Shown here: positions 8,631 to 13,887 of the stretch, piece by piece
Layout: each line of letters begins with the position of its first letter
Numbering within the stretch: position 1 is the first letter of the stretch
Source: a virus
Strand: one strand, 5' to 3'
Length of the DNA stretch: 25,374 nt
IMG/VR virus record: IMGVR_UViG_3300042914_000701
Location: 1-25,374 of that record
Notes under the pieces: generated by a model
What the model was told of the DNA's origin: nothing
Seen by the model: the letters and a program-made list of their open reading frames with translations, nothing else
Databases searched by the model: none
Position numbers and translations under genes: made by a program

Positions 8631-9088
8631 ATCCGTATCTTATCCTCGGCGTTGTATTCGCAGTCGGTGTAGCCGGAGCAGGTGGCCTATACAAGGGTCA
8701 CAAGCTAGGTAAGGCTGAGGTTCAGCAACAATGGGATAAGGAGAAAGCCGAGCAATATGCTGCTTATGCTAAGGCTCAAGAAGAAGCCCGTAAGAAGGAG
8801 CAAGAGCTACAGGCTACTGCGGATCAACTAAGGAGGGAGAAAGATGAAGAAATCAGGGATATTGCTGCTAAGTCTGCTGCCCTTGCTAGTAAGTTGCGCG
8901 ACAGGAAAGACCGCCCCACCCAAACAGGTTCCGTGTCCAGTACCGCCAGCGTTGGATCAAGCGGCTGTAGCGGAAAAGAGCTTTACCGAGAGGATGGGGA
9001 ATTTCTTATCCGGATCGCTAGAGAAGCCGACGAACTCCGTACAGCCCTCAAGCAATGCTACACCCAGTACGAAGCCCTAAGAAAGTGA
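8627..9088 (+). CDS. Rz: Rz-like inner-membrane spanin subunit
   Basis: The 153-aa protein has an N-terminal signal anchor (~3-21, YLILGVVFAVGVAGAGGLY) and a long charged coiled-coil region (~28-90), the normal architecture of an i-spanin. The diagnostic feature is the complete o-spanin gene encoded within it in the +1 frame. In Gram-negative hosts the pair links inner and outer membranes and completes lysis by fusing them. It starts by ATGA overlap with the preceding gene, without its own strong ribosome site. The 3' end overlaps the converging leftward gene by 12 bases. Confidence 0.85.
   Translation: MNPYLILGVVFAVGVAGAGGLYKGHKLGKAEVQQQWDKEKAEQYAAYAKAQEEARKKEQELQATADQLRREKDEEIRDIAAKSAALASKLRDRKDRPTQTGSVSSTASVGSSGCSGKELYREDGEFLIRIAREADELRTALKQCYTQYEALRK
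8844..9080 (+). CDS. Rz1: Rz1-like outer-membrane spanin lipoprotein, nested in Rz
   Basis: This 78-aa gene lies wholly inside Rz in another frame. It has a strong ribosome site, AAGGAGG, ending seven bases before the ATG. The product begins with a lipoprotein signal (MKKSGILLLSLLPLLVSC, lipobox LVSC, lipidated Cys18) and its mature part is proline-rich (KQVPCPVPPAL, then KPTNSVQPSSNATPS), as in classical o-spanins. It should sit in the outer membrane and bind the periplasmic end of Rz. The nested arrangement is well known for spanins, so both calls support each other. Confidence 0.88.
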   Translation: MKKSGILLLSLLPLLVSCATGKTAPPKQVPCPVPPALDQAAVAEKSFTERMGNFLSGSLEKPTNSVQPSSNATPSTKP

Positions 9089-9283
9089 CTCTGAGGCTTG
9101 CGTAGCGATCTCTGAAGCCGTTTTTATCATCTGGTCATAGGTCTGACCACTACCCCTAGCTATTAAGCCTCCTAGAGCCGCTGCGAAGAAGATACGCCAA
9201 TCATCGTTGACTGGTACTCCCGTAACTTGTTCTGCCACAGGTTGCCACTTAGGATCATCAGGATTCTTACGAGGTCTGCCCAT
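9077..9283 (-). CDS. Small protein with AT-hook-like N-terminus
   Basis: The 68-aa product starts MGRPRKNPDDP, where GRPRK resembles a minor-groove AT-hook core, followed by a possibly helical region (WRIFFAAALGGLIARGSG). The ATG has AAGGGAA upstream on the minus strand. It is the last gene of the leftward operon and converges on Rz with a 12-base overlap. DNA binding is suggested only by the short basic motif; function unknown. Confidence 0.5.
   Translation of the reverse strand: MGRPRKNPDDPKWQPVAEQVTGVPVNDDWRIFFAAALGGLIARGSGQTYDQMIKTASEIATQASESLS
9095..9125 (+). terminator. Possible intrinsic terminator after the lysis cassette
   Basis: GGCTT at 9095-9099 can pair with AAGCC at 9115-9119, followed by G and five T residues (9121-9125). 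The stem is only five base pairs with a 15-base loop, so it is weak. Its placement just after the Rz stop, in the convergent overlap with the leftward operon, is what a late terminator would need. It lies inside the coding region of the leftward 68-aa gene. Confidence 0.3.
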
Positions 9284-9476
9284 TACGTTCCCTTAATTGT
9301 TTGATAATTTTATTGATGTGGTTTACTGGACTAGGTTTCCCAGATAGGTTCCTGTAGATACTTGGGGATTTCTTATCAAGGCAAGACTTACATATCCAGC
9401 GGTTAGTGCGTTTACCACGCCTAAATATCCCACCGTCTTCATCTCTCATGGCTTGGCAACTTGTGCAGAATTTCAT
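9267..9476 (-). CDS. Small zinc-finger-like protein
   Basis: This 69-aa protein has paired cysteines C4-x2-C7 and C29-x2-C32 (FCTSC and WICKSC), consistent with a four-cysteine zinc site, and a basic body (RRGKRTNRW) with a helical tail. Start and stop overlap neighbours, the start by ATGA with the membrane-protein gene. It resembles small phage zinc-ribbon proteins but no precise family is recognised. A nucleic-acid-binding or protein-interaction role is possible. Confidence 0.6.
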   Translation of the reverse strand: MKFCTSCQAMRDEDGGIFRRGKRTNRWICKSCLDKKSPSIYRNLSGKPSPVNHINKIIKQLRERNGQTS

Positions 9477-9664
9477 AGTCTACGTTGGCAGGTAAAGGCT
9501 TGGATGTCTACGCGAAATGCCCCTGCAAACTTACAATCAGAGGCTATCCGAGATTCTGTTTGAATCCCACCAACGTACCAGCCGATAACGCATAACAAGA
9601 TGGCAACGATAGATTTAGCCCACCAGTCAAGCACCATATCAACAGCTTTAGATAGATCATTCAT
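9473..9664 (-). CDS. Small single-pass membrane protein
   Basis: The 63-aa product has a transmembrane helix at ~15-34 (WAKSIVAILLCVIGWYVGGI) and a short C-terminal part with two cysteines. It overlaps the MazG-like gene by eight bases and the zinc-finger gene by four, so it is firmly inside the leftward operon. No homologue is recognised. It may act on the host membrane early in infection, but that is only inference. Confidence 0.55.
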   Translation of the reverse strand: MNDLSKAVDMVLDWWAKSIVAILLCVIGWYVGGIQTESRIASDCKFAGAFRVDIQAFTCQRRL

Positions 9665-9962
9665 CTTTAACGAATACCCCTTCTTTGTTTAGATAGCCCT
9701 TGCGATCCTTAATCTGCTCGTAGGCTGACTGGAAGCATTGTTTCAGATCGACATCTTCAATAGCAGCAACCATAGTGAGGCATACAAGAACGTCCCCAAG
9801 TCCATCAATAATTGATTCACGGTCTCGCTTGGTAATCGCATCTGCTAACTCTCCCATCTCAGAAAAAGCCTTCAATAGCTGCGTTTTAGCGTCAGAGTTC
9901 TGAATAATCCCTCTAGCCTCACCCCAACGAACTACTACTAATTCTGTAGCCTCGTAGCTCAT
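9657..9962 (-). CDS. MazG-like nucleotide pyrophosphohydrolase
   Basis: This 101-aa protein matches the all-alpha NTP pyrophosphatase pattern: acidic residues E35 and E38 in SEMGELADAI, then D53 and D57 in DGLGDVLV, the usual ExxE ... DxxxD metal-binding arrangement. Related enzymes hydrolyse NTPs or dNTPs to monophosphates; phage versions are thought to adjust nucleotide pools or alarmone signalling, though the substrate cannot be told from sequence. The length fits a single MazG-like domain. It starts by ATGA overlap with the HTH gene. Confidence 0.8.
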   Translation of the reverse strand: MSYEATELVVVRWGEARGIIQNSDAKTQLLKAFSEMGELADAITKRDRESIIDGLGDVLVCLTMVAAIEDVDLKQCFQSAYEQIKDRKGYLNKEGVFVKDE

Positions 9963-10150
9963 AGGAAACTCTCAATCTCAACGATAGGCATATCGAAAGC
10001 CTTGTGGATGGCAATCTTAGTCTCAGCCGATACGCCATTGTGTCCGTTACGAATCTTGCTAATCGTAGGCATGGATACGCCTATCTTTAGGGCTAGTTGA
10101 CGGTCGTTCTTGATCTTGTGCGTTTCTTTCAAATAGTCCAACAGTTTCAT
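9959..10150 (-). CDS. Small HTH regulator (Cro/CI-like)
   Basis: The start at 10150 is preferred over upstream in-frame starts at 10201 and 10195 because AGGAGAG lies directly upstream of this ATG and the product then begins at the domain edge (MKLLDYLKETHKIK). The 63-aa protein is little more than one helix-turn-helix (~15-35, NDRQLALKIGVSMPTISKIR) and matches Cro/CI-type XRE domains. There is no protease or oligomerisation domain, so a Cro-like or auxiliary regulator is more likely than a full lysogeny repressor. An inverted repeat just upstream could be its operator. Confidence 0.8.
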   Translation of the reverse strand: MKLLDYLKETHKIKNDRQLALKIGVSMPTISKIRNGHNGVSAETKIAIHKAFDMPIVEIESFL

Positions 10151-10353
10151 TTTCTCTCCTGAGTTAGTAAACCGCTTACGGCGGTTAGTCGGCATACTCA
10201 CATAGAAGGGGAGACAAGCGTAAAGGAGCTATGCGTATGCTGCGTAGGTTACGCGCCACCTATCGCTAGGCTTAAGGGTGAGGTACTCGCTTCACCAGTT
10301 CTATCCTTGACGATTTATTAATCGAAAAGCTGGCATCCGCTTTCCCTCGTAGA
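10151..10353. other. Non-coding gap between Cys-rich peptide and HTH gene
   Basis: About 200 bases without a convincing gene. It holds several short inverted repeats and recurrent GCGTA words. A 12-codon plus-strand frame at 10231 and an 11-codon minus-strand frame near 10338 are visible but too short to call. This is the longest gap in the leftward operon, so an internal promoter or operator for the HTH-MazG segment is plausible. Confidence 0.5.
10170..10186. promoter_or_regulatory. Inverted repeat, possible operator of the HTH gene
   Basis: AACCGC-TTACG-GCGGTT is a perfect 6-bp inverted repeat with a 5-base spacer, 20 bases upstream of the HTH start codon. The symmetry and place suit autoregulation by a small dimeric repressor. 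Other short symmetric sequences (GCGTA-GGT-TACGC near 10242-10254 and CGATT-TATT-AATCG near 10310-10323) lie in the same 200-base gap. A binding role is inferred. Confidence 0.35.
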
Positions 10354-10500
10354 TCAATAGCAGCTCGTATTACACGAGGCTCCATAACAGCAAGTTGTAC
10401 AAGTTACACATCGACCAGCATCACAGTATGTGTGATAGGTACAAGTAGCGTAAACGAATGGTGCTGTAACTGCTAACCAAAATGCGACTAGGTATTTCAT
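10354..10500 (-). CDS. Cysteine-rich secreted peptide (48 aa)
   Basis: The ATG at 10500 is preceded by a near-perfect Shine-Dalgarno sequence (AAGGAGGAGTT) that overlaps the stop of the upstream gene. The peptide has a signal sequence (MKYLVAFWLAVTAPFVYA, cleavage likely after YA at 17-18) and a ~30-residue mature part with eight cysteines at 20, 26, 31, 34, 37, 38, 43 and 47, plus several Tyr and Thr. The spacing, including a CC pair, would suit three or four disulfides in the periplasm or a metal-binding knot. It is an early gene between the SSB-like and HTH genes. No family is recognised. Confidence 0.75.
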   Translation of the reverse strand: MKYLVAFWLAVTAPFVYATCTYHTYCDAGRCVTCTTCCYGASCNTSCY

Positions 10501-10509
10501 AACTCCTCC

Positions 10510-10749
10510 TTAGAATGGTGCGTCACTAAGATCATCGTCTTGAAACTCAGTCTTCTTTGCTGGCTTCTTAGTCTCTTTTGGTTTAACCGCTAGAGAAAAG
10601 AACTTACCTGCTTTACCTTCTTTTAACCATCCAGAAAGCCAGTAATCCTTACCATCGATATTAATAGTGCCACTATAGTCTGGATGTCTATCCTCACTCT
10701 TATTTGAGTTACGGCCTAATGTACCCCTGTTAGTGTTGTCGTATTCCAT
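10510..10749 (-). CDS. SSB-like small protein with acidic C-terminal tail
   Basis: The 79-aa protein contains a probable beta-rich segment (~24-55, PDYSGTINIDGKDYWLSGWL and AGKFFSLAVKPK), a lysine-rich linker, and ends in DDDLSDAPF. The acidic tip resembles the DDDIPF-type tail through which bacterial SSB recruits partner proteins. It lies two bases after the ERF annealing protein, a neighbour that often has an SSB partner. The core is shorter than an ordinary OB-fold SSB of ~110 residues, so I call it SSB-like rather than SSB. Confidence 0.55.
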   Translation of the reverse strand: MEYDNTNRGTLGRNSNKSEDRHPDYSGTINIDGKDYWLSGWLKEGKAGKFFSLAVKPKETKKPAKKTEFQDDDLSDAPF

Positions 10750-10751
10750 GA

Positions 10752-11405
10752 TTATCCTTTAGTAAATTTCTTAATTGCACTACGTTGCTTGCTATCCAAT
10801 AGACTCCAGAGTGCAGTCTTCCAATCTGCATCTAGTCCTAAAGAATTGATGTATTCCACAGCGTCTGCTACCTGATCCTTGTGAATCATCAGGATGATGT
10901 CTGCTGCGTAGCTACGAATCTCGTCTTGAGATTCTGAGTCAAGATCGTCGAATACGGACTTAGTAATCGGCTTTGCTGACTTAGGTTCGTCTGAGCCTGT
11001 AGTAGCGTCTAGTGCGTCATGCTCACAGATTGCCAGAGCCATTACCAGCAGATACCGAGTAATGTAGGTAATCGATGCACCTAGATTCTGTACTTCATGG
11101 CATCCCTTGAGTTGAGCAGAAGCCATAGGGCAGGTGAACTTAGTGCAACCACCGTTGACCGTATCAATGACTCGCATAGTCGCTAGTTCGCTGGTGAACT
11201 CTAGCGTATGGCACAGTCCTAGTTCAGCGAATATCGAGTTGACTGTAGGCAGGAAATCGGTCAGTTCAAAGTACCGATAGCCAGCAAACTTATTGTGTCC
11301 TGACTTCTTGAGTTCTACGTTCTGGAGCTTGACTCTGGCTTCCTGTAGCTTTTGGTAGACGAGCCATTGCTGCTGTTCTTCTTGTTCCTGTTGACGGTTA
11401 TCCAT
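10752..11405 (-). CDS. erf: ERF-family single-strand annealing protein
   Basis: This 217-aa protein shows the ERF pattern: KSGHNKFAGYRYFELTDFL at ~34-52, an aromatic-rich segment leading to SIFAELGL, and GASITYITRYLLVMALAI at ~109-126. ERF proteins bind single-stranded DNA and anneal homologous strands, promoting phage recombination and genome circularisation. The C-terminal ~80 residues form an acidic helical tail that may bind SSB or DNA. An SSB-like gene follows directly, forming a compact recombination unit. No exonuclease partner is seen in this operon. Confidence 0.88.
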   Translation of the reverse strand: MDNRQQEQEEQQQWLVYQKLQEARVKLQNVELKKSGHNKFAGYRYFELTDFLPTVNSIFAELGLCHTLEFTSELATMRVIDTVNGGCTKFTCPMASAQLKGCHEVQNLGASITYITRYLLVMALAICEHDALDATTGSDEPKSAKPITKSVFDDLDSESQDEIRSYAADIILMIHKDQVADAVEYINSLGLDADWKTALWSLLDSKQRSAIKKFTKG

Positions 11406-11408
11406 TAT

Positions 11409-11579
11409 TTATCCTTTAGCGAATTTCTTATTGAAGATGATATTGTTAGATTGTGTTTTCTCATTAGTTTGTATCTTTGCAGCCTCCTTTTGCTCTTTGC
11501 GAATACGGTCAAAAGTTTTACGAATGTTTGTTTTGCCAGACGGGACATATTTAAAACTCGGGTCTAGGATTGATGTCAT
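11409..11579 (-). CDS. Small basic phage protein (56 aa)
   Basis: The ATG overlaps the stop of the upstream 36-aa gene (ATGA on the minus strand, 11579-11576), and the stop lies three bases before the ERF start. The product begins MTSILDPSFKYVPSGKT and continues NIRKTFDRIRKEQ, with a basic helical C-terminus. I recall short phage proteins with this SFKYV...T..TF.R.R pattern but know no function. The coupled position argues that it is genuine despite its size. Confidence 0.6.
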   Translation of the reverse strand: MTSILDPSFKYVPSGKTNIRKTFDRIRKEQKEAAKIQTNEKTQSNNIIFNKKFAKG

Positions 11580-11686
11580 AGGCTGTCCAAGAGTAACGAT
11601 AGGAGGAGCAACAGAAAGATGACTTTACCAGAATGGCGGTCAATGAAGTCGGCTAGCTTATCGTCTGCTCTGAATAGTTTGTTCAT
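11576..11686 (-). CDS. Tiny membrane protein (36 aa)
   Basis: The start overlaps the upstream stop by ATGA and has AAAGGGAG upstream. The product is MNKLFRADDKLADFIDRHSG followed by a hydrophobic helix (KVIFLLLLLSLLLDSL), so it should be a single-pass or tail-anchored membrane peptide. Its stop overlaps the next ATG. Both couplings and the ribosome site support expression. Function unknown. Confidence 0.55.
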   Translation of the reverse strand: MNKLFRADDKLADFIDRHSGKVIFLLLLLSLLLDSL

Positions 11687-12000
11687 ACGTCGCTCCCTTT
11701 ATATTCTCGGTCTTTACGTTCTTGGTAGAGGCGATCTTCACGGTCAAAGTAACGATCTTCCTCAGTCTCCTCGTACTCCGGCAACTTCTTTTCCTTAACG
11801 GTACGGTTAATCATCCCGATAATGAACCGTTGCAGATTGTCACGGAGTTGGATAGGATTTTGATGATGTTGCGACCAAACCCATAACATCTGCGAGAATT
11901 CTTCACCAATATCTGCGGCTGTCATGTGGCAAAGTACATCGTCAGGATGTCCGTCCAGTAGCTCGTAAAGTAGGAACTGCTCGAATTCTTGTGCGTTCAT
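11683..12000 (-). CDS. Unknown 105-aa early protein
   Basis: This is the first gene of the leftward operon. The product has a helical N-terminal ~75 residues (FEQFLLYELLDG, then LWVWSQHHQN) and a strongly charged C-terminal tail (EYEETEEDRYFDREDR). An AAGGGAT site precedes the ATG. No family is recognised. First position in an early operon suggests a regulatory or host-takeover role, but nothing in the sequence shows it. Confidence 0.6.
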   Translation of the reverse strand: MNAQEFEQFLLYELLDGHPDDVLCHMTAADIGEEFSQMLWVWSQHHQNPIQLRDNLQRFIIGMINRTVKEKKLPEYEETEEDRYFDREDRLYQERKDREYKGSDV

Positions 12001-12127
12001 ATTTATCCCTTAGTAGTTACCGCCACGAAATAGTGCCACAGATTAACAGGTAAGTGCAAATATATTTCTATAAGTAAACCAAATCCTATAGGAACATTCT
12101 ATTACCAACCATCAACATTCTGCGATA
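12001..12127. promoter_or_regulatory. Divergent early control region
   Basis: Transcription must diverge here: all genes to the left run leftward and all to the right run rightward. The stretch 12055-12105 is AT-rich and includes tatatttctataagtaaacc and the 10-bp palindrome TCCTATAGGA at 12084-12093. I found no pair of hexamers with ideal 17-base spacing on either strand, so exact promoters cannot be assigned. A phage-modified or host polymerase promoter on each strand is inferred from gene orientation. Confidence 0.5.
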
Positions 12128-12286
12128 ATGAAATACGAGAAAACATTGCAAAAACTGAAAGAAACTCAGCCTAAGCTCGATAAGTACCCAGAGCCTAGAA
12201 AGACAACACCTAGAGGACAGCCAGTTGAAAGAAGAACCTTCAAAATCCTTAGCAGCAACGTCAAGCGACAAAACTGGAACGATTAA
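12128..12286 (+). CDS. Small basic protein (52 aa), tentative
   Basis: The frame begins ATG AAA TAC at 12128 and encodes a Lys/Arg/Pro-rich peptide (MKYEKTLQKLKETQ, then RKTTPRGQPVERRTF). There is no convincing ribosome site. Its 3' part overlaps the next, better supported tiny gene by 62 bases. It would be the first product of the rightward early transcript. It could also be leader RNA read by chance. Confidence 0.35.
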   Translation: MKYEKTLQKLKETQPKLDKYPEPRKTTPRGQPVERRTFKILSSNVKRQNWND

Positions 12287-12401
12287 GAAATACCACCACG
12301 GGCTACGTTATTGCGCTGGCTGTAAGAAGTCTAGGTCATCAATCCAATTCGGAGACCTAGAGGTTTGCAAGATTTGTCAGTTAAGAGAGGTTAAGGTATA
12401 G
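12225..12401 (+). CDS. Small four-cysteine zinc-finger protein (58 aa)
   Basis: Translation from TTG at 12225 is favoured by GAGGA seven bases upstream. The product has C30-x2-C33 (RYCAGC) and C48-x2-C51 (VCKIC) with a 14-residue loop containing basic and beta-prone residues, a standard zinc-ribbon or treble-clef-like layout, after a disordered ~25-residue N-terminus. It lies directly before a structured terminator RNA, which raises the possibility of a role in RNA binding or early regulation, but no direct evidence exists. The start codon is unusual. Confidence 0.55.
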   Translation: MKEEPSKSLAATSSDKTGTIKKYHHGLRYCAGCKKSRSSIQFGDLEVCKICQLREVKV

Positions 12402-12414
12402 TTTAAGCAGTAGT

Positions 12415-12521
12415 ACACGCTTGGAGGCGTGTTTTGAGTAAGCCTTAGATGAGACTCTGCTGGTACTCACCAGTCCTCCAACGCCCAACTTTGGGTGAGA
12501 GTCTCACCTAGGGCTTTTTTT
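12415..12521 (+). ncRNA. Structured RNA element before the replication operon
   Basis: The RNA can fold into an upstream hairpin (12415-12420 with 12427-12432, loop TTGGAG), then a long stem (12442-12458 with 12498-12514) enclosing two smaller hairpins (12460-12464 with 12469-12473, and 12482-12488 with 12491-12497). The loop TTGGAG plus the next G is perfectly complementary to CCTCCAA at 12475-12481 in the junction, allowing a loop-junction contact. It ends in T7. Candidates are a regulated leader, an antitermination site or a discrete small RNA. No known family is recognised. Confidence 0.6.
12440..12521 (+). terminator. Intrinsic terminator with branched stem
   Basis: AAGCCTTAGATGAGACTCT pairs with AGAGTCTCACCTAGGGCTT over 19 positions, with one G-U pair and one A-C mismatch, and is followed by a seven-T run (12515-12521). 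Unlike a simple terminator the loop is ~39 bases and contains two hairpins. It would stop rightward early transcription before the replication genes unless antitermination or a refolding step intervenes. On the other strand no T run follows. Confidence 0.7.
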
Positions 12522-12534
12522 ATTGGAAAAAGCT

Positions 12535-12750
12535 ATGTTGAAATTTCGTGCATCAGAAGGATTAGAGGTTTACATCAGCGACGTAGGTTGCTTAGTGTTA
12601 AAGCAAGATAGTTTTGAATTTGGCAAGGAAGTAACTGTAGTTTTGACTCCCGGACAGGCTTATCACGTTAAGCAATTAATTGACGATTTCCACGATGAAA
12701 TGGTCAATGATTGGAACGAGGGGCTGATTCAGGAGCCTCCAAATGCCTAA
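12535..12750 (+). CDS. Unknown 71-aa protein, first gene of the replication operon
   Basis: The ATG at 12535 is chosen over the TTG at 12523, which lies next to the terminator T run. The product looks beta-rich at the start (MLKFRASEGLEVYISDVGC) and helical later (GQAYHVKQLIDDFHDEMV). The ribosome site is weak (GGAAAAAG). It overlaps the helicase-loader gene by eight bases. No family is recognised. Confidence 0.55.
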   Translation: MLKFRASEGLEVYISDVGCLVLKQDSFEFGKEVTVVLTPGQAYHVKQLIDDFHDEMVNDWNEGLIQEPPNA

Positions 12751-13453
12751 ACGTCCATCATTCCAGTTCTATCCCTCCGATTGGCTGAGGGATACGGCAC
12801 TAAGGTCATGCTCAACAGGAGCCAGAGGGCTATGGATAGACATGATCTGTTTTATGCACGAAGGTAATCCTTACGGACATCTTAAGGTTGGGGATAAGGT
12901 TATCCTCCCAGTAAACCTTGCGCGTATGGTTGGGGAAACCTTAGAGGTTGTCGAAGGTTGGCTAAAAGAGTTACATCATGCAGGGGTCTATGACCTTACT
13001 GAAGATGGGACTATATGCAGCCGTAGGATGATTCGGGATGAAAACCTAAGACAAATCAGGGCGTTAGGTGGAAAACTTGGTGGGAATCCAGCCTTAATAA
13101 ACGGTGATAAGGTTAACCTTAAGGTTATCCAAGAGGTTAAGCAAAATCCAACCCCTTCATCTTCATCTTCATCTTCATCTTCATCTTCAAAAGAAGAATA
13201 TAACGATCATTTTTTGAAATTCTGGAATGTCTATCCAAACAAGAAAGCAAAAGAAGCTGGTTGGAAAGCATTTAAGAAATTAAAAGTCGATGAAACATTT
13301 GTTTCTATGTTGATAAATGCTGTGCGTGAACAAGGATTGCTTTCCAAAGATGTTCAATACGTTCCTCATGCGTCAACATGGCTCAATGGCAAACGATGGA
13401 AAGATGAGGTCGTACCTAACGTCAATGCAACTATGGGGAGACGAGTTCTATGA
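12743..13453 (+). CDS. Replication initiator / helicase-loader-like protein
   Basis: The 236-aa protein has two domains joined by a poly-serine linker. The N-terminal ~120 residues (RPSFQFYPSDWLRDTAL, ARGLWIDMICFMHE) look like a winged-helix module found in phage replication proteins. Residues ~133-147 contain 11 consecutive serines. The C-terminal ~80 residues (FLKFWNVYPNKKAKEAGWKAFKKL, ending HASTWLNGKRW) match a conserved region of phage O-like and helicase-loading proteins. It probably recognises the origin and loads the helicase encoded downstream; the origin itself is not located. ATGA overlap with the next gene. Confidence 0.7.
   Translation: MPKRPSFQFYPSDWLRDTALRSCSTGARGLWIDMICFMHEGNPYGHLKVGDKVILPVNLARMVGETLEVVEGWLKELHHAGVYDLTEDGTICSRRMIRDENLRQIRALGGKLGGNPALINGDKVNLKVIQEVKQNPTPSSSSSSSSSSSKEEYNDHFLKFWNVYPNKKAKEAGWKAFKKLKVDETFVSMLINAVREQGLLSKDVQYVPHASTWLNGKRWKDEVVPNVNATMGRRVL
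13155..13190 (+). repeat. CTTCAT hexanucleotide repeat coding for poly-serine
   Basis: Five perfect CTTCAT units followed by CTTCAA run from 13155 to 13190 inside the replication-protein gene and encode alternating TCT/TCA serine codons. Length variation would lengthen or shorten the linker by two residues per unit without a frameshift. Confidence 0.9.
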
Positions 13454-13878
13454 TTGGCGATTTACTAAACAAGCTGGAAAAGGTTAAAGGCTCAAAAGGT
13501 CGTTGGGTAGCTTGTTGTCCTGCTCACGTTGACAGATCACCAAGTCTTGCCATAACGGAAACTGACGATGGTCGAATCCTGCTCAAGTGTTTTGCCGGAT
13601 GTTCCGCTTACGAAATCGTAAAAGCCGTAGGAATGGACTTGACAGACCTGTTTCCTAACGACAACAATCTAAGTTCCCTTAAGGAAAAACATTTTAATAA
13701 AGCAGTACGCAGACCGTTTTACGCATCAGACCTGCTGAAAATAATTCAATTTGAGGCACTTCTAACGTCCGTAGCGGCGTTTGATTTGAGCGAGGGTAGG
13801 CAGGTATCGGAAGTAGACAGAAAACGGCTTAAAACGGCTGTAGCCAGAATCAACGAAGCCGTTAGTTACATTAACTAG
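13450..13878 (+). CDS. CHC2-type primase zinc-finger protein, no catalytic domain
   Basis: The first ~70 residues are a primase zinc-binding domain: CCPAHVDRSPSLAI with C23 and H26, then KCFAGCSAYEIVKAVGM with C47 and C51. Such domains read template DNA in DnaG-like primases. The protein is only 142 aa and has no TOPRIM or other polymerase residues; the second half is a helical region of unknown role. It may cooperate with host primase or with the helicase encoded ~1 kb downstream. The missing catalytic part is not found in the window. Confidence 0.75.
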   Translation: MIGDLLNKLEKVKGSKGRWVACCPAHVDRSPSLAITETDDGRILLKCFAGCSAYEIVKAVGMDLTDLFPNDNNLSSLKEKHFNKAVRRPFYASDLLKIIQFEALLTSVAAFDLSEGRQVSEVDRKRLKTAVARINEAVSYIN

Positions 13879-13887
13879 GGGAAACAT

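Noticed and set aside
8452-8712. 86-codon plus-strand frame overlapping the secreted peptide and Rz
   Set aside because: It lacks a ribosome site and its arginine/serine-rich product is a frame shadow of two better supported genes.
10231-10269. 12-codon plus-strand frame (MRMLRRLRATYR) behind AAAGGAG
   Set aside because: The ribosome site is only two bases from the ATG, the frame is very short, and it runs against the surrounding operon. It may be chance.
12084-12093. TCCTATAGGA as a possible T7-like RNA polymerase promoter core
   Set aside because: No repeated longer consensus was noticed elsewhere and no phage RNA polymerase gene is in the window.
12440-12521. tRNA or packaging RNA interpretation of the branched fold
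   Set aside because: There is no anticodon arm, TPsiC-like sequence or CCA end, and the long closing stem and T run fit a terminator better. A phi29-type packaging RNA would need a matching motor, which is not seen.
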